A DNA stretch of 64,000 bases from contig NZ_JANQOI010000188.1 of assembly GCF_028289705.1 (NCBI RefSeq), forward strand, positions 51,581 to 115,580, read 5' to 3'. The number at the start of each line of letters is the position of its first letter. The stretch's first letter is position 1. Made by a program: the position numbers and the translations under genes. Below, in pieces: positions 52,297 to 60,575 of the stretch. The notes beneath the pieces were generated by a model. That model was not told the origin of the DNA, ran no database searches, and saw only the letters and a list, made by a program, of their open reading frames with translations. The DNA is from Pelagibius sp. (lineage in GTDB: Bacteria; Pseudomonadota; Alphaproteobacteria; Kiloniellales; Kiloniellaceae).

Positions 52297-52354
52297 TTGA
52301 CACGGTGTAAATTGACACAGTGACAAGTAGATGGTACTTGACATCATGTCAAGT
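52297..52354. promoter_or_regulatory. Three TTGACA-type palindromes between the NmrA-like and TetR genes
   Basis: Sites at 52297-52310 (TTGACACGGTGTAA), 52312-52326 (TTGACACAGTGACAA) and 52336-52354 (nine-base arms ACTTGACAT/ATGTCAAGT around one base). They share TTGACA...TGTCAA half-sites. The third overlaps the likely TetR ATG at 52346. Confidence 0.75.
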
Positions 52355-52981
52355 GAAAACCTCGAAACCCGCGAACGCATCCTCAAGGCCGCGCTGGACC
52401 TGCTGCAGGCGGGCCGAGGCCAGGGGGTGCGGATGAGCGATATCGCCCGGCGGGCGGGCCTCAGCCGGCAGGCGGTCTATCTGCATTTCCCCACCAGGGC
52501 GGAGCTGCTGATTGCCGCGACCCACCATCTCGACGGCCTTCTGGACGTGGAGGCGCGCCTGCGGCCGAGCCGCACCGCCGGCTCCGGGGTCGAACGCCTG
52601 GAGGCCTACATCGCGGCCTGGGGTGCCTACATCCCGGAAATCTACGCCATGGCAAAGGCGCTGCTGGCCATGCGCGACAGCGATGCCGCGGCAGCCGAGG
52701 CCTGGGACCGGCGCATGCAGGACATGCGCGAGGGCTGCGCGGCGGCCATCGACGCCCTGGTGCGCGACGGCATGCTCGCGCCCGGACAGACGCCGGAGCA
52801 GGCGACGGACCTGCTCTGGACCCTCCTCTCCGTGCGCAACTGGGAACAGCTCACCCAGGCCTGCGGCTGGCCGCAGGACCGCTACGTCGCGGCGATGCAG
52901 GCGACGGCGCGGCGGCTCTTCGTGGCGGAGTCTGCGCCTGCGGCCCGCCGGCCTCAGAGGAATTCATCGCCCGCGAAGTAG
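52346..52981 (+). CDS. TetR/AcrR family regulator
   Basis: About 211 residues. HTH TRERILKAALDLLQAGRGQGVRMSDIARRAGLSRQAVYLHFPTRAELLIAATHHLDGLL is classical TetR. The likely start ATG at 52346 (MSSENLETRERI) lies inside a palindrome, so the repressor would block its own expression; an in-frame ATG at 52331 is an alternative. The last 28 bases overlap the end of the convergent serS gene. Confidence 0.9.
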   Translation: MSSENLETRERILKAALDLLQAGRGQGVRMSDIARRAGLSRQAVYLHFPTRAELLIAATHHLDGLLDVEARLRPSRTAGSGVERLEAYIAAWGAYIPEIYAMAKALLAMRDSDAAAAEAWDRRMQDMREGCAAAIDALVRDGMLAPGQTPEQATDLLWTLLSVRNWEQLTQACGWPQDRYVAAMQATARRLFVAESAPAARRPQRNSSPAK

Positions 52982-54216
52982 GGCCGGAGCTTCGCCGGCA
53001 GGCGCACGCGCCCCTCGGCTGTCTGGTGGTTTTCCATCAGCGGCGCCAGGATCCGCGGGCTGGCGACCGCCGTGTTGTTGAGGGTGTGGACCAGGCGCAC
53101 CCGGCCGGCCCGATTGCGGAAGCGCAGATTGCCCCGCCGCGCCTGCCAGTCGTGCAGGCTGGAGCAGCTATGGGTCTCGCGGTAGCGGTCCAGCGACGGG
53201 ACCCAGGTCTCGATATCGTTCATGCGGAATTTTCCCACACCCATGTCGCCGGTGGCGCACTCGACCACCTGATAGGGCAGTTCGAGATCCTGCAGCAGGG
53301 CCTCGGCGTTGGCCAGCAGGCGGGCATGCCAGCGCGCCGACTCTTCCGGGTCGTCGCGGCACAGCACGAACTGCTCGACCTTGACGAACTGGTGCACCCG
53401 CAGCAGGCCGCGGACATCGCGCCCGGCGCTGCCGGCCTCGCGGCGGAAACAGGGCGAGATCCCGGCATAGAGGATCGGCAGTTGCTCCTCCTCCAGGATC
53501 TCGCCGCTGTGCAGGCTGTTCAGCACGGTCTCTGCCGTGCCCGACAGCAGCAGGCCGTCCCGCGGCACGCGGAAGGCATCTTCCTCGCCGAAGGGAAAGT
53601 GGCCGGAGGCGACGAAGGCCGCCTCGCGGGCCAGGGCCGGCACGCTCATCACCGTGAAGCCGCGCGCGGTCAACTGCTGCAAGGCGTGCAGCATCAGCAC
53701 CTGTTCCAGAAGCGCCAGACGCCCCTTGAGGGCGTAGCTGCGCGAACCGCAGACCTGGGCGACGCGGGTGAGCTCGGCCCAGCCGTTGAGCGCCATGAGT
53801 TCGACGTGGTCGCGCGCCGTGAATTCGAAGCGCGGCGGCGCGCCCTCCCGGCGCAGGACCAGGTTCGCCTCGGCATCGGCGCCCTGCGGCGCGCCCTCCC
53901 AGGGAATGTTGGGCACCCGCAGCATCAGTGCGTCGAGTTCCGAGCGGTCTTGCGCCAGCCTTTCCTCCAGGTCGGCGATCTCGGGATCGAGGGCGCGGGA
54001 GCGCTGCACCTGCTGGGCGCGGTCCTCGCCCGAGAGCTCCTTGATCGACGCGCTCAGCCGCTTCTTCCGGGCGCGCAGGTCCTCCAGCCGGGTCTTGGCT
54101 GATCGGACCGCGGCGTCCAGCGCCAGCAGCCGGTCGAGGTCCAGCGCGATGCCCTTGGCCGCGATGGCACGGCGCACCGCATCGGGGTTTGCGCGGATGA
54201 ATTTGAGGGCGAGCAT
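52954..54216 (-). CDS. serS: Seryl-tRNA synthetase, divergent
   Basis: 420 residues. N-terminal long coiled-coil arm (RLEDLRARKKRLSASIKELSGEDRAQQVQRSRALDPEIADLEERLAQDRSELD), class II core with motif 2 PCFRREAGSAGRDVRGLLRVHQFVKVEQF and motif 3 THSCSSLHDWQARRGNLRFR, and the T-A-E loop (SGTAETVLNSLHSG). The region between arm and motif 2 and the C-terminal LNNTAVASPRILAPLMENHQ depart from the usual SerRS text ([20 protein letters not shown]). It may be a second, specialised SerRS. A terminator hairpin occupies the leader (54264-54294). Confidence 0.9.
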   Translation of the reverse strand: MLALKFIRANPDAVRRAIAAKGIALDLDRLLALDAAVRSAKTRLEDLRARKKRLSASIKELSGEDRAQQVQRSRALDPEIADLEERLAQDRSELDALMLRVPNIPWEGAPQGADAEANLVLRREGAPPRFEFTARDHVELMALNGWAELTRVAQVCGSRSYALKGRLALLEQVLMLHALQQLTARGFTVMSVPALAREAAFVASGHFPFGEEDAFRVPRDGLLLSGTAETVLNSLHSGEILEEEQLPILYAGISPCFRREAGSAGRDVRGLLRVHQFVKVEQFVLCRDDPEESARWHARLLANAEALLQDLELPYQVVECATGDMGVGKFRMNDIETWVPSLDRYRETHSCSSLHDWQARRGNLRFRNRAGRVRLVHTLNNTAVASPRILAPLMENHQTAEGRVRLPAKLRPYFAGDEFL

Positions 54217-54263
54217 CTTGCCTCCGTTTCCGGGTCCGGGGCGCCCGGCGGAGGCTCATCATG

Positions 54264-54294
54264 AAAAAAGGCTCAGCCGGAGCGGCGGAGCCTT
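54264..54294 (-). terminator. Intrinsic terminator (attenuator candidate) in serS leader
   Basis: On the minus strand AAGGCTCCGCC, loop GCTCC, GGCTGAGCCTT, followed by T residues. The hairpin is complete and ends about 48 bases before the serS ATG, the position of a transcription attenuator. Nearest upstream minus-strand gene ends 380 bases away. Confidence 0.7.
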
Positions 54295-54320
54295 GGGGTT
54301 GAGCTATGGACTGATCGCGG

Positions 54321-54401
54321 TCAGCGCAAGCGCCACCCACCCGGCCCCAGAGGGTCGAGGGAGTTCACCTGCGCGGACGATCGAACACCAAGCCATTGCA
54401 T
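54321..54401 (-). other. Possible serS leader peptide
   Basis: A 26-codon open frame starts ATG CAA TGG at 54401 and ends just before the attenuator hairpin; it includes an adjacent Ser-Ser pair (TCG TCC) and a third Ser codon. The putative ribosome binding site is weak. Offered as a candidate only. Confidence 0.3.
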
Positions 54402-54523
54402 GACGCGACCCTGCCACGGGAGGGGTTGCAGGTCAATGAATGGCCGGGAGGGAACCGCCTTGCCGGAAGAGGACCGGGGGCTGCAGGGCTATCGCATATG
54501 TGCGGAGGGAGATTTCCTCGTGT

Positions 54524-54618
54524 TTCGAGACGGCCTTTCAGGCCTCCTCAACATGAGGAAATCCCAGCCATGGAAATCCTCCCTCATGCTGAGGAGGCCG
54601 CGCAGCGGCCGTCTCGAA
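54524..54618. repeat. Palindromic repeat between serS leader and SHOCT-like gene
   Basis: Left part TTCGAGACGGCC...GGCCTCCTCA-CATGAGG and right part CCTCATG-TGAGGAGGCC...GGCCGTCTCGAA are inverted copies of each other. This is a widespread alphaproteobacterial intergenic repeat type. Confidence 0.75.
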
Positions 54619-54671
54619 GCATCTGGCCGCCACATGCGATGGCCCTGCCAGGGGATTGTGTGATGCCGGGG

Positions 54672-55091
54672 CTACTCCAGATAGAGGCGGACGCTGCCGT
54701 TGCTGTCGGCGGCCTCCAGCTCCAACTCACCGAGGGTGCGGATCAGGCTGTCGAGCTGTGCGTCCGACATTTCGAAGATGTCGTCTTCGATGCCCTTCTC
54801 CCTGAGTCGCTCGTTGATCTTATCGCGCTTCGCCTCTGGGATGAGGGCGCGCATCTTGATGCCGGCGCGCAGCAGGTCGAGCGGTATGCGCATGCGGAAG
54901 CCTTCGTCCTTGCCGTCCTTGCCGACGCCGCCCGCCTCCACCTTCAGGAAGCGTGGCGCCGGGCGCGCGGTTTCCGCCGGCGGCAGCGCGGGCGGTGCGC
55001 TGTCCAGCGCCGCGAGGAGGCGCTGGCCCTCCTCGGCGGTGATCGTCCCCGCCGCCACCATGTCGAGCACGCGTCTGGTCTCGTCGCTCAT
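54672..55091 (-). CDS. SHOCT-like domain protein
   Basis: 139 residues. MSDETRRVLDMVAAGTITAEEGQRLLAALDSAPP at the N-terminus is a SHOCT-like helix-turn pattern (I-T-x-E-E-G), followed by a linker and a C-terminal helical part (LLRAGIKMRALIPEAKRDKINERLREKGIEDDIFEMSDAQLDSLIRTL). Its start overlaps the stop of the DUF2089 gene by 4 bases. Such pairs are seen in bacteria as small regulator modules with possible membrane-stress functions. Confidence 0.75.
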   Translation of the reverse strand: MSDETRRVLDMVAAGTITAEEGQRLLAALDSAPPALPPAETARPAPRFLKVEAGGVGKDGKDEGFRMRIPLDLLRAGIKMRALIPEAKRDKINERLREKGIEDDIFEMSDAQLDSLIRTLGELELEAADSNGSVRLYLE

Positions 55092-55513
55092 CGCTTTGGT
55101 CCCTCCAGAACATCGTCATCCGGTTGCCGCAACGCCGCCAGGGCCTCTTCGGCCGAGATCTCGCCCCGTTCCAGGCGGTCGAGCACGCCGGCAGCACCGG
55201 CCCGCGGCGCCTTCTCCTCCACCGCCCTGGGCTCTTCCACCACCTCGGCGAAGTCGAGCCGGCCCGCCAAGCGGTTCAGCCGCGCCTTGATGGTGGGATA
55301 GCTGACCCCGAACCAGCGCTCCATCTGCTTGATGGACCCGTGGCAGTGGATGAAGGCGGCGACGAAGGCCTGATCGTCGGCGTCCAGCAAGGCCAGCGGC
55401 GGCGGCGCGAAGGCCCCCTCGATGGCGATCCCATCCCCGGCCGTGCGCACCCGCTCGACGATGAAGTCCTGCCCGCCGGTGAGTTGCGTAAGCTTGCGCC
55501 AGTCCAATGCCAT
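55088..55513 (-). CDS. DUF2089 family protein with HTH
   Basis: 141 residues. Central DDQAFVAAFIHCHGSIKQMERWFGVSYPTIKARLNRLAGRL contains a helix-turn-helix (SIKQMERWFGVSYPTIKARLN). A SHOCT-like tail (VLDRLERGEISAEEALAALRQ) closes the protein, echoing the downstream gene. A near-perfect AT-rich palindrome lies immediately upstream of the start (55522-55539), suggesting autoregulation. Confidence 0.8.
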   Translation of the reverse strand: MALDWRKLTQLTGGQDFIVERVRTAGDGIAIEGAFAPPPLALLDADDQAFVAAFIHCHGSIKQMERWFGVSYPTIKARLNRLAGRLDFAEVVEEPRAVEEKAPRAGAAGVLDRLERGEISAEEALAALRQPDDDVLEGPKR

Positions 55514-55521
55514 GACCCTGC

Positions 55522-55558
55522 ACCGATAAATTTATAGGTTCATTGTGCCTCTATCGGT
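55522..55558. promoter_or_regulatory. AT-rich palindromic operator before the DUF2089 gene
   Basis: An 18-base palindrome with one mismatched pair (ACC-x-ATAAATTTAT-x-GGT, 55522-55539) lies nine bases before the start codon. A further inverted copy of its ACCGATA half-site (TATCGGT) lies at 55552-55558. Confidence 0.6.
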
Positions 55559-55926
55559 AAAATAATTCAATATCAAAATTAAATATATTAATTCTCGTGC
55601 CTTTGCGTTGCCACCACGATGCCCAAAGGCTTCAGCCGGGTCCTGCGGCGCTTGAAGGGACTGGCGGGTGACCCGTTTCAGGGCCGATGCGGTCTACGAA
55701 GTATCTGGACGGAACCTTCCCAGGTCGACGGCATACCAGACTTCTTCGAAGTCATGGCTGCTTTGCGGACGTCTGCAGACGCAAGCCGTTGCCGGTCTTC
55801 GCGCATGGTCCTTACCGGACATTGCGTGCTGGAAAAATCACCTTCCCGGCCGTCTTGAACCGGTGTTCGTAGTAGAACCCTGCAGGGCACAATATCGGTA
55901 GCTCGGAATTCACATCGAGTAGGGCT
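55559..55926. other. Composition-shift region before the helicase gene
   Basis: An AT-rich stretch at about 55559-55600 opens a region of ordinary GC without a recognisable gene. It must hold the promoter of the helicase gene; I could not find clear boxes. Confidence 0.45.
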
Positions 55927-58900
55927 GTGGCGCAAAGACCTTATTTCAAGAAATCGATCCAAGAGTTGGAGGCGCTATTTGCGCAGTCGGATCGCGACCC
56001 GGCGATCTTGGATCTCCTCAAGTCGGAACTTCGCCACCGCAGAACGCAACGCGCGCAGACGCTCGCGAAGAAAGTGTCAGCGGCGAGCGGCGTGGCAAAA
56101 CCTATCGAAACACAAGCGCAGTCGGCATCGCGAAAAGCAAGCCCTGCCGCGAGACCGGCACCTCCTGAGACAAAGCAGGCGACTTCCGCACCTCTACCCG
56201 TGACCGCCAAACGCGCAGATCTCGGTCCAAAGCCACCCGTAACAAATGGACCCGAAAGCATACTGCGGGCTTGGACTGCACTAGAGGTGCTTTCGCCGCA
56301 AGGATACCGGCGGGAAGCTGATCTGGTGGCTGGAGAAACGGCGCGGATCGCGCGTTTTGATGAGAGAGGACTGCCATGGGAGCACGGGGAGCGCTCAAGA
56401 CCCAAGAAACGCCTTTATTATGAACTTATCCTAGGCGCGATTGCGCTCGCCCCAGCGTTCGACGCGCTCCTGAAACTATATGCAGATCGCAGACCTGACG
56501 CGCCGAGCATGCAAGGGTATTCTCCATTGGCGAGTGTCCTTTTGGACAAGGATGGAAAGCCGCTCGATGATGACGTCAGTTTCGTTGTGTCGAGCTTCGC
56601 TTGGGGTGTTCCTGTTGCCCTCCAAGGTGATCTGAAAGCGCTGGCAGCCTGGCCGCAGCATGAGCGCGATCTACGTAAAAACTTCAGCAAGCGCCTAATC
56701 AAGAAAGACGACAATGGCGAGGTAGTTCCTTTAACAAAGGCGCACATCGCAAATCTCTATGAGTATCTGGTTGGGACGTTGAACCTTTCCGGGCATACAT
56801 TGAGAGAGCCGTATTTCGCCCTCCGCCGGTACGAATTCTATGCCAGCAAGACGCCGCCCGAACCTGGGTTGCTGAATTCCTTCTTTCTGGAAGATCTTGC
56901 GACAGCGCGTGAACTCTATGCGAAAGGCGCAGTCCCGCATTCCCTTCGATACTATTTGGGCATTCAGCAACCGGCGGTCCGCACCGATCTCCTAGAAGAC
57001 GAAAGCGGCCTGCAGCATATCCTGCAACCCGCACTTACGCCGCTTGGGCGATGGCCGGGCAATGGCCGCTTTCCTCTTGCGATGTTGCAGCAAGCGGCCG
57101 TCAACGCCACGCAAGCCCAATGTATGGATACCGGCATACTGGCTGTCAACGGACCGCCAGGTACAGGAAAGACCACTCTTCTAAGAGATGTTGTCGCCGC
57201 CCGAATCGTAGAACGCGCAAGCGCGATGGCCTCATACAAGAAGCCCTCCGATGCGTTCACGCCTACCCGCCAGACCCTGCAAAGAGGCGGCGCAAAAATT
57301 ACACTGCACGAGCTGAACAAACGACTCAAGGGCTACGAGATGGTCGTAGCATCTTCGAACAACAAGGCTGTGGAGAATGTCAGTGCGGAGTTGCCCGTAT
57401 TAGACGCCATAGCGGATGACGCGAGAGAGCTGCGCTATTTCAAGGCGGTCTCCGACAACATTTTGGAACGGGATAGTTGGGGCGTCATTGCCGCTGTTCT
57501 TGGTAATTCATCAAACAGGTATTTGTTCTCGCAAGGCTTCTGGCGCGACGAGGAAAACGGGCTATCCACATATCTCAACCACGCTTGCGGATTGCCGCAG
57601 GTGGTGAGCGAGCCGCAGGAAGACGGACCGCCCAAGAAGCGCAACCGACATATCATTGACCGCGAGCACCCTCCTTCAAATCAGCGCGAAGCACTAAAGC
57701 GTTGGGAAGCGGTGCGTACCGATTTTGCTAGTAAGCTGAAAGCCTCCGAAGCTTCGCAAGCCAAGCTTCAGAAGATTCACAATCAGGTTGTGCACGCACA
57801 CGGTCTTCGCCTGGAGCTTGATGGGCTGGCGTCGGAGATCCTGACATTGGAAGATGAGTGCCCCGGTCTTGAGGCGCAGCTTGCCGGGGCACAGAAACGG
57901 CACGACCTTGCGAAGAAGCACCTGATGTCGAGCCGTGAGAACGAAGCATCGCATCGAAAACTACGGCCGGGATTCTTTGCGAGACTTTTTGGAACCGCTC
58001 GCTTCAGGAACTGGAAAACAGGATATCAGGATATTGGACAGACGCTGCGGCAGTCCGAAGCCTTGGAGATGGATTCGCGGAAAGCACTTGAGACCTTGTG
58101 CTCGAAGCTCTCACAGACCAGGAATGAAGTCGAGACCAAGCGTGGGCGTAAAGCGGCGCTAGAGGGCGAGCTTGTGGCACTCGAAGAACATTTGGCGAGG
58201 GAAAAGGATTCGCTCAGCTCTACCGTGCCGGACACATCGTTCTTCGGTCTGCCCCATGAAGATATTCAGCAGGCGAGTATCTGGTTTGGCGAAGCCGAGA
58301 ACCGTATCCGTGAAGACCTCTTTGAAGCAGCGATCCGCCTTCATCGCGCGTTTGTGGATGGCGCAGCCGATCCGCTGCGCCAGAACCTTTCCATATTTGT
58401 CGAGTCCTTTGGGACGCGCTCGCTCGGAACACCCCAAAAGGACGCCCTGATCGGTGATCTATGGGCATCGTTCTTTCTGGTCGTTCCAGTGGTCTCGACA
58501 ACCTTTGCGTCCGTGCATCGCATGTTCTCGCGGCTGGAACCGGAGACGCTGGGTTGGCTACTGATTGACGAGGCCGGTCAGGCACTGCCCCAAGCTGCTG
58601 TTGGCGCAATAATGCGCACCAAAAAGTCGGTGGTAGTCGGCGATCCGCTTCAGATCGAACCTGTAGTCACGCTTCCTAACACGCTCACGGAAGAGATTTG
58701 CGGATACTTCGGTATCGATCCCCTCAAGTACAATGCGCCCGAAGCGTCCGTACAAACAATGGCAGATGCGGCGAGCATATACTGTGCCCGTTTTCCCATC
58801 GGCAGTGGGCACCGAGATGTCGGCGCGCCACTGCTTGTTCACCGCAGATGCGACAGCCCGATGTTCGATATCTCGAATGAGATCGCCTATGCGAACCTCA

Positions 58901-59397
58901 TGGTTCAGGCGAAGAGACCTTTAGCGCAGAACCCGGTACTTGGCCGCTCTTGCTGGATCGATATTGCTGGAAAGCCTGGCCCCGACAAATGGTGCGCGGA
59001 TGAAGCCAAGGCCCTGATCGATATACTGCAAAGGCTTCGTTCTGCGGGAGAGGACGCAGACCTGTACATCGTCACACCTTTCGTAATCGTACAAAACAAT
59101 CTCCGTCAAGAACTGCTCAAGAGTAGCGTCCTTAAAGGCTGGGTGGATAAGTCGGAGAGTTGGGTATGGGAGCATGTCGGGACGGTCCATACGGTTCAGG
59201 GACGTGAAGCCAAGATCGTCTTCTTTGTGCTTGGTGCTCAGGAACCCTCGCAAAATGGCGCGCGCGCATGGGCAGGTGCGCGTCCCAATCTGGTGAATGT
59301 TGCCGTCACGCGTGCGCAGGCATCGCTTTATGTGATCGGTAACCGCAGCCTCTGGAAATCAGCGGGCATCTTTTCTACGCTGAACAGATACTTGTGA
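55927..59397 (+). CDS. Large SF1 (UPF1-like) helicase, possible defence gene
   Basis: 1156 residues starting with GTG. The first 110 residues are charged and Pro/Ala-rich, then a domain of unknown type to about residue 400, with an unusual segment SPQGYRREADLVAGETARIARF. SF1B motifs follow: Walker A GPPGTGKTT (409-417), SNNKAVENV (Ia), a 230-residue coiled-coil-like insertion (about 600-780), DEAGQA (881-886, II), GDPLQIEPV (III), VHTVQGREA (from 1087, V) and VAVTRAQ (from 1126, VI). This matches large AAA_11/AAA_12 DNA2/UPF1-type helicases often found singly in genomic islands. Codon and base usage are lower in GC than neighbours. No partner gene is adjacent. Confidence 0.85.
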   Translation: MAQRPYFKKSIQELEALFAQSDRDPAILDLLKSELRHRRTQRAQTLAKKVSAASGVAKPIETQAQSASRKASPAARPAPPETKQATSAPLPVTAKRADLGPKPPVTNGPESILRAWTALEVLSPQGYRREADLVAGETARIARFDERGLPWEHGERSRPKKRLYYELILGAIALAPAFDALLKLYADRRPDAPSMQGYSPLASVLLDKDGKPLDDDVSFVVSSFAWGVPVALQGDLKALAAWPQHERDLRKNFSKRLIKKDDNGEVVPLTKAHIANLYEYLVGTLNLSGHTLREPYFALRRYEFYASKTPPEPGLLNSFFLEDLATARELYAKGAVPHSLRYYLGIQQPAVRTDLLEDESGLQHILQPALTPLGRWPGNGRFPLAMLQQAAVNATQAQCMDTGILAVNGPPGTGKTTLLRDVVAARIVERASAMASYKKPSDAFTPTRQTLQRGGAKITLHELNKRLKGYEMVVASSNNKAVENVSAELPVLDAIADDARELRYFKAVSDNILERDSWGVIAAVLGNSSNRYLFSQGFWRDEENGLSTYLNHACGLPQVVSEPQEDGPPKKRNRHIIDREHPPSNQREALKRWEAVRTDFASKLKASEASQAKLQKIHNQVVHAHGLRLELDGLASEILTLEDECPGLEAQLAGAQKRHDLAKKHLMSSRENEASHRKLRPGFFARLFGTARFRNWKTGYQDIGQTLRQSEALEMDSRKALETLCSKLSQTRNEVETKRGRKAALEGELVALEEHLAREKDSLSSTVPDTSFFGLPHEDIQQASIWFGEAENRIREDLFEAAIRLHRAFVDGAADPLRQNLSIFVESFGTRSLGTPQKDALIGDLWASFFLVVPVVSTTFASVHRMFSRLEPETLGWLLIDEAGQALPQAAVGAIMRTKKSVVVGDPLQIEPVVTLPNTLTEEICGYFGIDPLKYNAPEASVQTMADAASIYCARFPIGSGHRDVGAPLLVHRRCDSPMFDISNEIAYANLMVQAKRPLAQNPVLGRSCWIDIAGKPGPDKWCADEAKALIDILQRLRSAGEDADLYIVTPFVIVQNNLRQELLKSSVLKGWVDKSESWVWEHVGTVHTVQGREAKIVFFVLGAQEPSQNGARAWAGARPNLVNVAVTRAQASLYVIGNRSLWKSAGIFSTLNRYL

Positions 59398-59479
59398 AAT
59401 GAACATGAAATAATGGCTGTGGACACGCGAGAGCTTGAACGAAGAATCACCGCCGTACAATGACACCGATCAGCGCTTA

Positions 59480-59552
59480 TCACTCCGCTTCGCTGAGCAT
59501 GGTGAGGCCGAGGGCTTGGGCTTCTTTTGGTTTTGGAGCCGACATCGGCGTC
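59480..59552 (-). pseudogene. Decayed copy of the 3' end of ligA (BRCT tail)
   Basis: On the minus strand this encodes G-S-K then, after a one-base shift, [14 protein letters not shown] followed by a stop; the intact ligA tail reads [20 protein letters not shown]. Bases 59481-59509 are identical to 62727-62755 and the remainder is diverged. It forms a direct repeat with the ligA end about 3.25 kb to the right. Confidence 0.85.
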
Positions 59553-59568
59553 CGGTGCCGCGATTGGC

Positions 59569-60471
59569 CTAGGGGCTGAGGGCGCCTTCTGGGCCGAAGG
59601 ACTCGACGAGCCAGTTGCGGAACCGCTTCACGACATCCAGATGGGCCGCGGTGTCGGGGACGACGACCACGTAGGGATGCAGCGAATGGATGGTCCCTTC
59701 GAGGGGGCAGACCAACTCGCCCCGGTCGATCATGTCGCGGAGCAGGAGGCGGTGTCCCATGGCGACGCCGCCGCCGGCGCGCGCGGTGTCGATGGCCATG
59801 CTGTAGTGGGTGAAGAACTGGCCATCCCCGCCCAGTCGGTCCGCGATCCCGGCTTCCGTCAGCCATCTTGGCCAGTCATCCGGCCAATAGGTGTCGTGGA
59901 GCAAAACGCAGCGCGAGAGATCTTCCGCGGTTCGGATGTTGTGGAGCTCCGCATAGCCCGACGTACAGACCGGCGTCAGTGCGTCCTGGCCGAGCACCGT
60001 CGCCTTCAACCCGCCTTGCGCAGGCGCGCCGTAGCGGATACCGATGTGCGCGTCGGACTTTGCGAAATCGACGACCTCCGCCTCGGCCGAGATCACGATG
60101 TCCAGGTGGGCCGCCGAGGCTTGAAACGCGGGCAGTCGCGGCACGAGCCAGAGCGACGCGAAAGCCGGCAGAACGGTCAGCTTAAGGTGTCCGCGAACCC
60201 GGGAACCGGCGACGCGTTCGGTCTCGGTTTCGAGAATGTTGAAGGCGTTTCTGGCCGCGGAGTGATAGCGCCGGCCGGCGTCCGTCAGGGTCACGCCCCG
60301 GCCAGTCCTGCTAAACAGTGGGACTCCGAAATACTGCTCCAATTGAGTGATCTGCTGACTGACGGCCCCCTTTGATACCCTCAGGTCTGCCGCTGCGCGA
60401 GAGAAACTCTCAAACTCGGCGGCCAGCTCGAAGTACCGCACGGCCTTCAGGGGTGGCATTACTCTGGTCAC
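59569..60471 (-). CDS. LysR family regulator (GcvA-like)
   Basis: 300 residues. HTH MPPLKAVRYFELAAEFESFSRAAADLRVSKGAVSQQITQLEQYFGVPLFSRTGRGVTLTDAG is close to GcvA-type regulators, with effector domain to the end. It is divergent from the PhyH-type dioxygenase gene and the next gene is an SHMT-like enzyme, so control of a glycine/serine-related function is plausible. A TCTG...CAGA inverted repeat at 60483-60500 lies between the starts. Confidence 0.88.
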   Translation of the reverse strand: MTRVMPPLKAVRYFELAAEFESFSRAAADLRVSKGAVSQQITQLEQYFGVPLFSRTGRGVTLTDAGRRYHSAARNAFNILETETERVAGSRVRGHLKLTVLPAFASLWLVPRLPAFQASAAHLDIVISAEAEVVDFAKSDAHIGIRYGAPAQGGLKATVLGQDALTPVCTSGYAELHNIRTAEDLSRCVLLHDTYWPDDWPRWLTEAGIADRLGGDGQFFTHYSMAIDTARAGGGVAMGHRLLLRDMIDRGELVCPLEGTIHSLHPYVVVVPDTAAHLDVVKRFRNWLVESFGPEGALSP

Positions 60472-60482
60472 TGTTTAGGAAA

Positions 60483-60500
60483 TCTGTTCTGTTGTTCAGA
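60483..60500. promoter_or_regulatory. Possible LysR operator before the dioxygenase gene
   Basis: TCTG and CAGA arms separated by ten bases in an AT-richer stretch of the divergent promoter, compatible with an LTTR box. Weak evidence. Confidence 0.3.
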
Positions 60501-60575
60501 ATTTGATTATTGATGTGTTCCCCGGTTACGTCAAATCTGGCCCTTATGGCCAGCCCAGGAACGCGGGAGGCGCGC

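Noticed and set aside
54264..54401. Considered a T-box riboswitch for serS.
   Set aside because: No T-box bulge sequence (TGGNACC-like) or specifier loop layout is visible; a peptide-type attenuator or simple terminator fits better.
55619..55901. Several plus-strand frames of 60-80 codons before the helicase gene.
   Set aside because: They overlap in all three frames and show no motif or ribosome binding site; probably non-coding.
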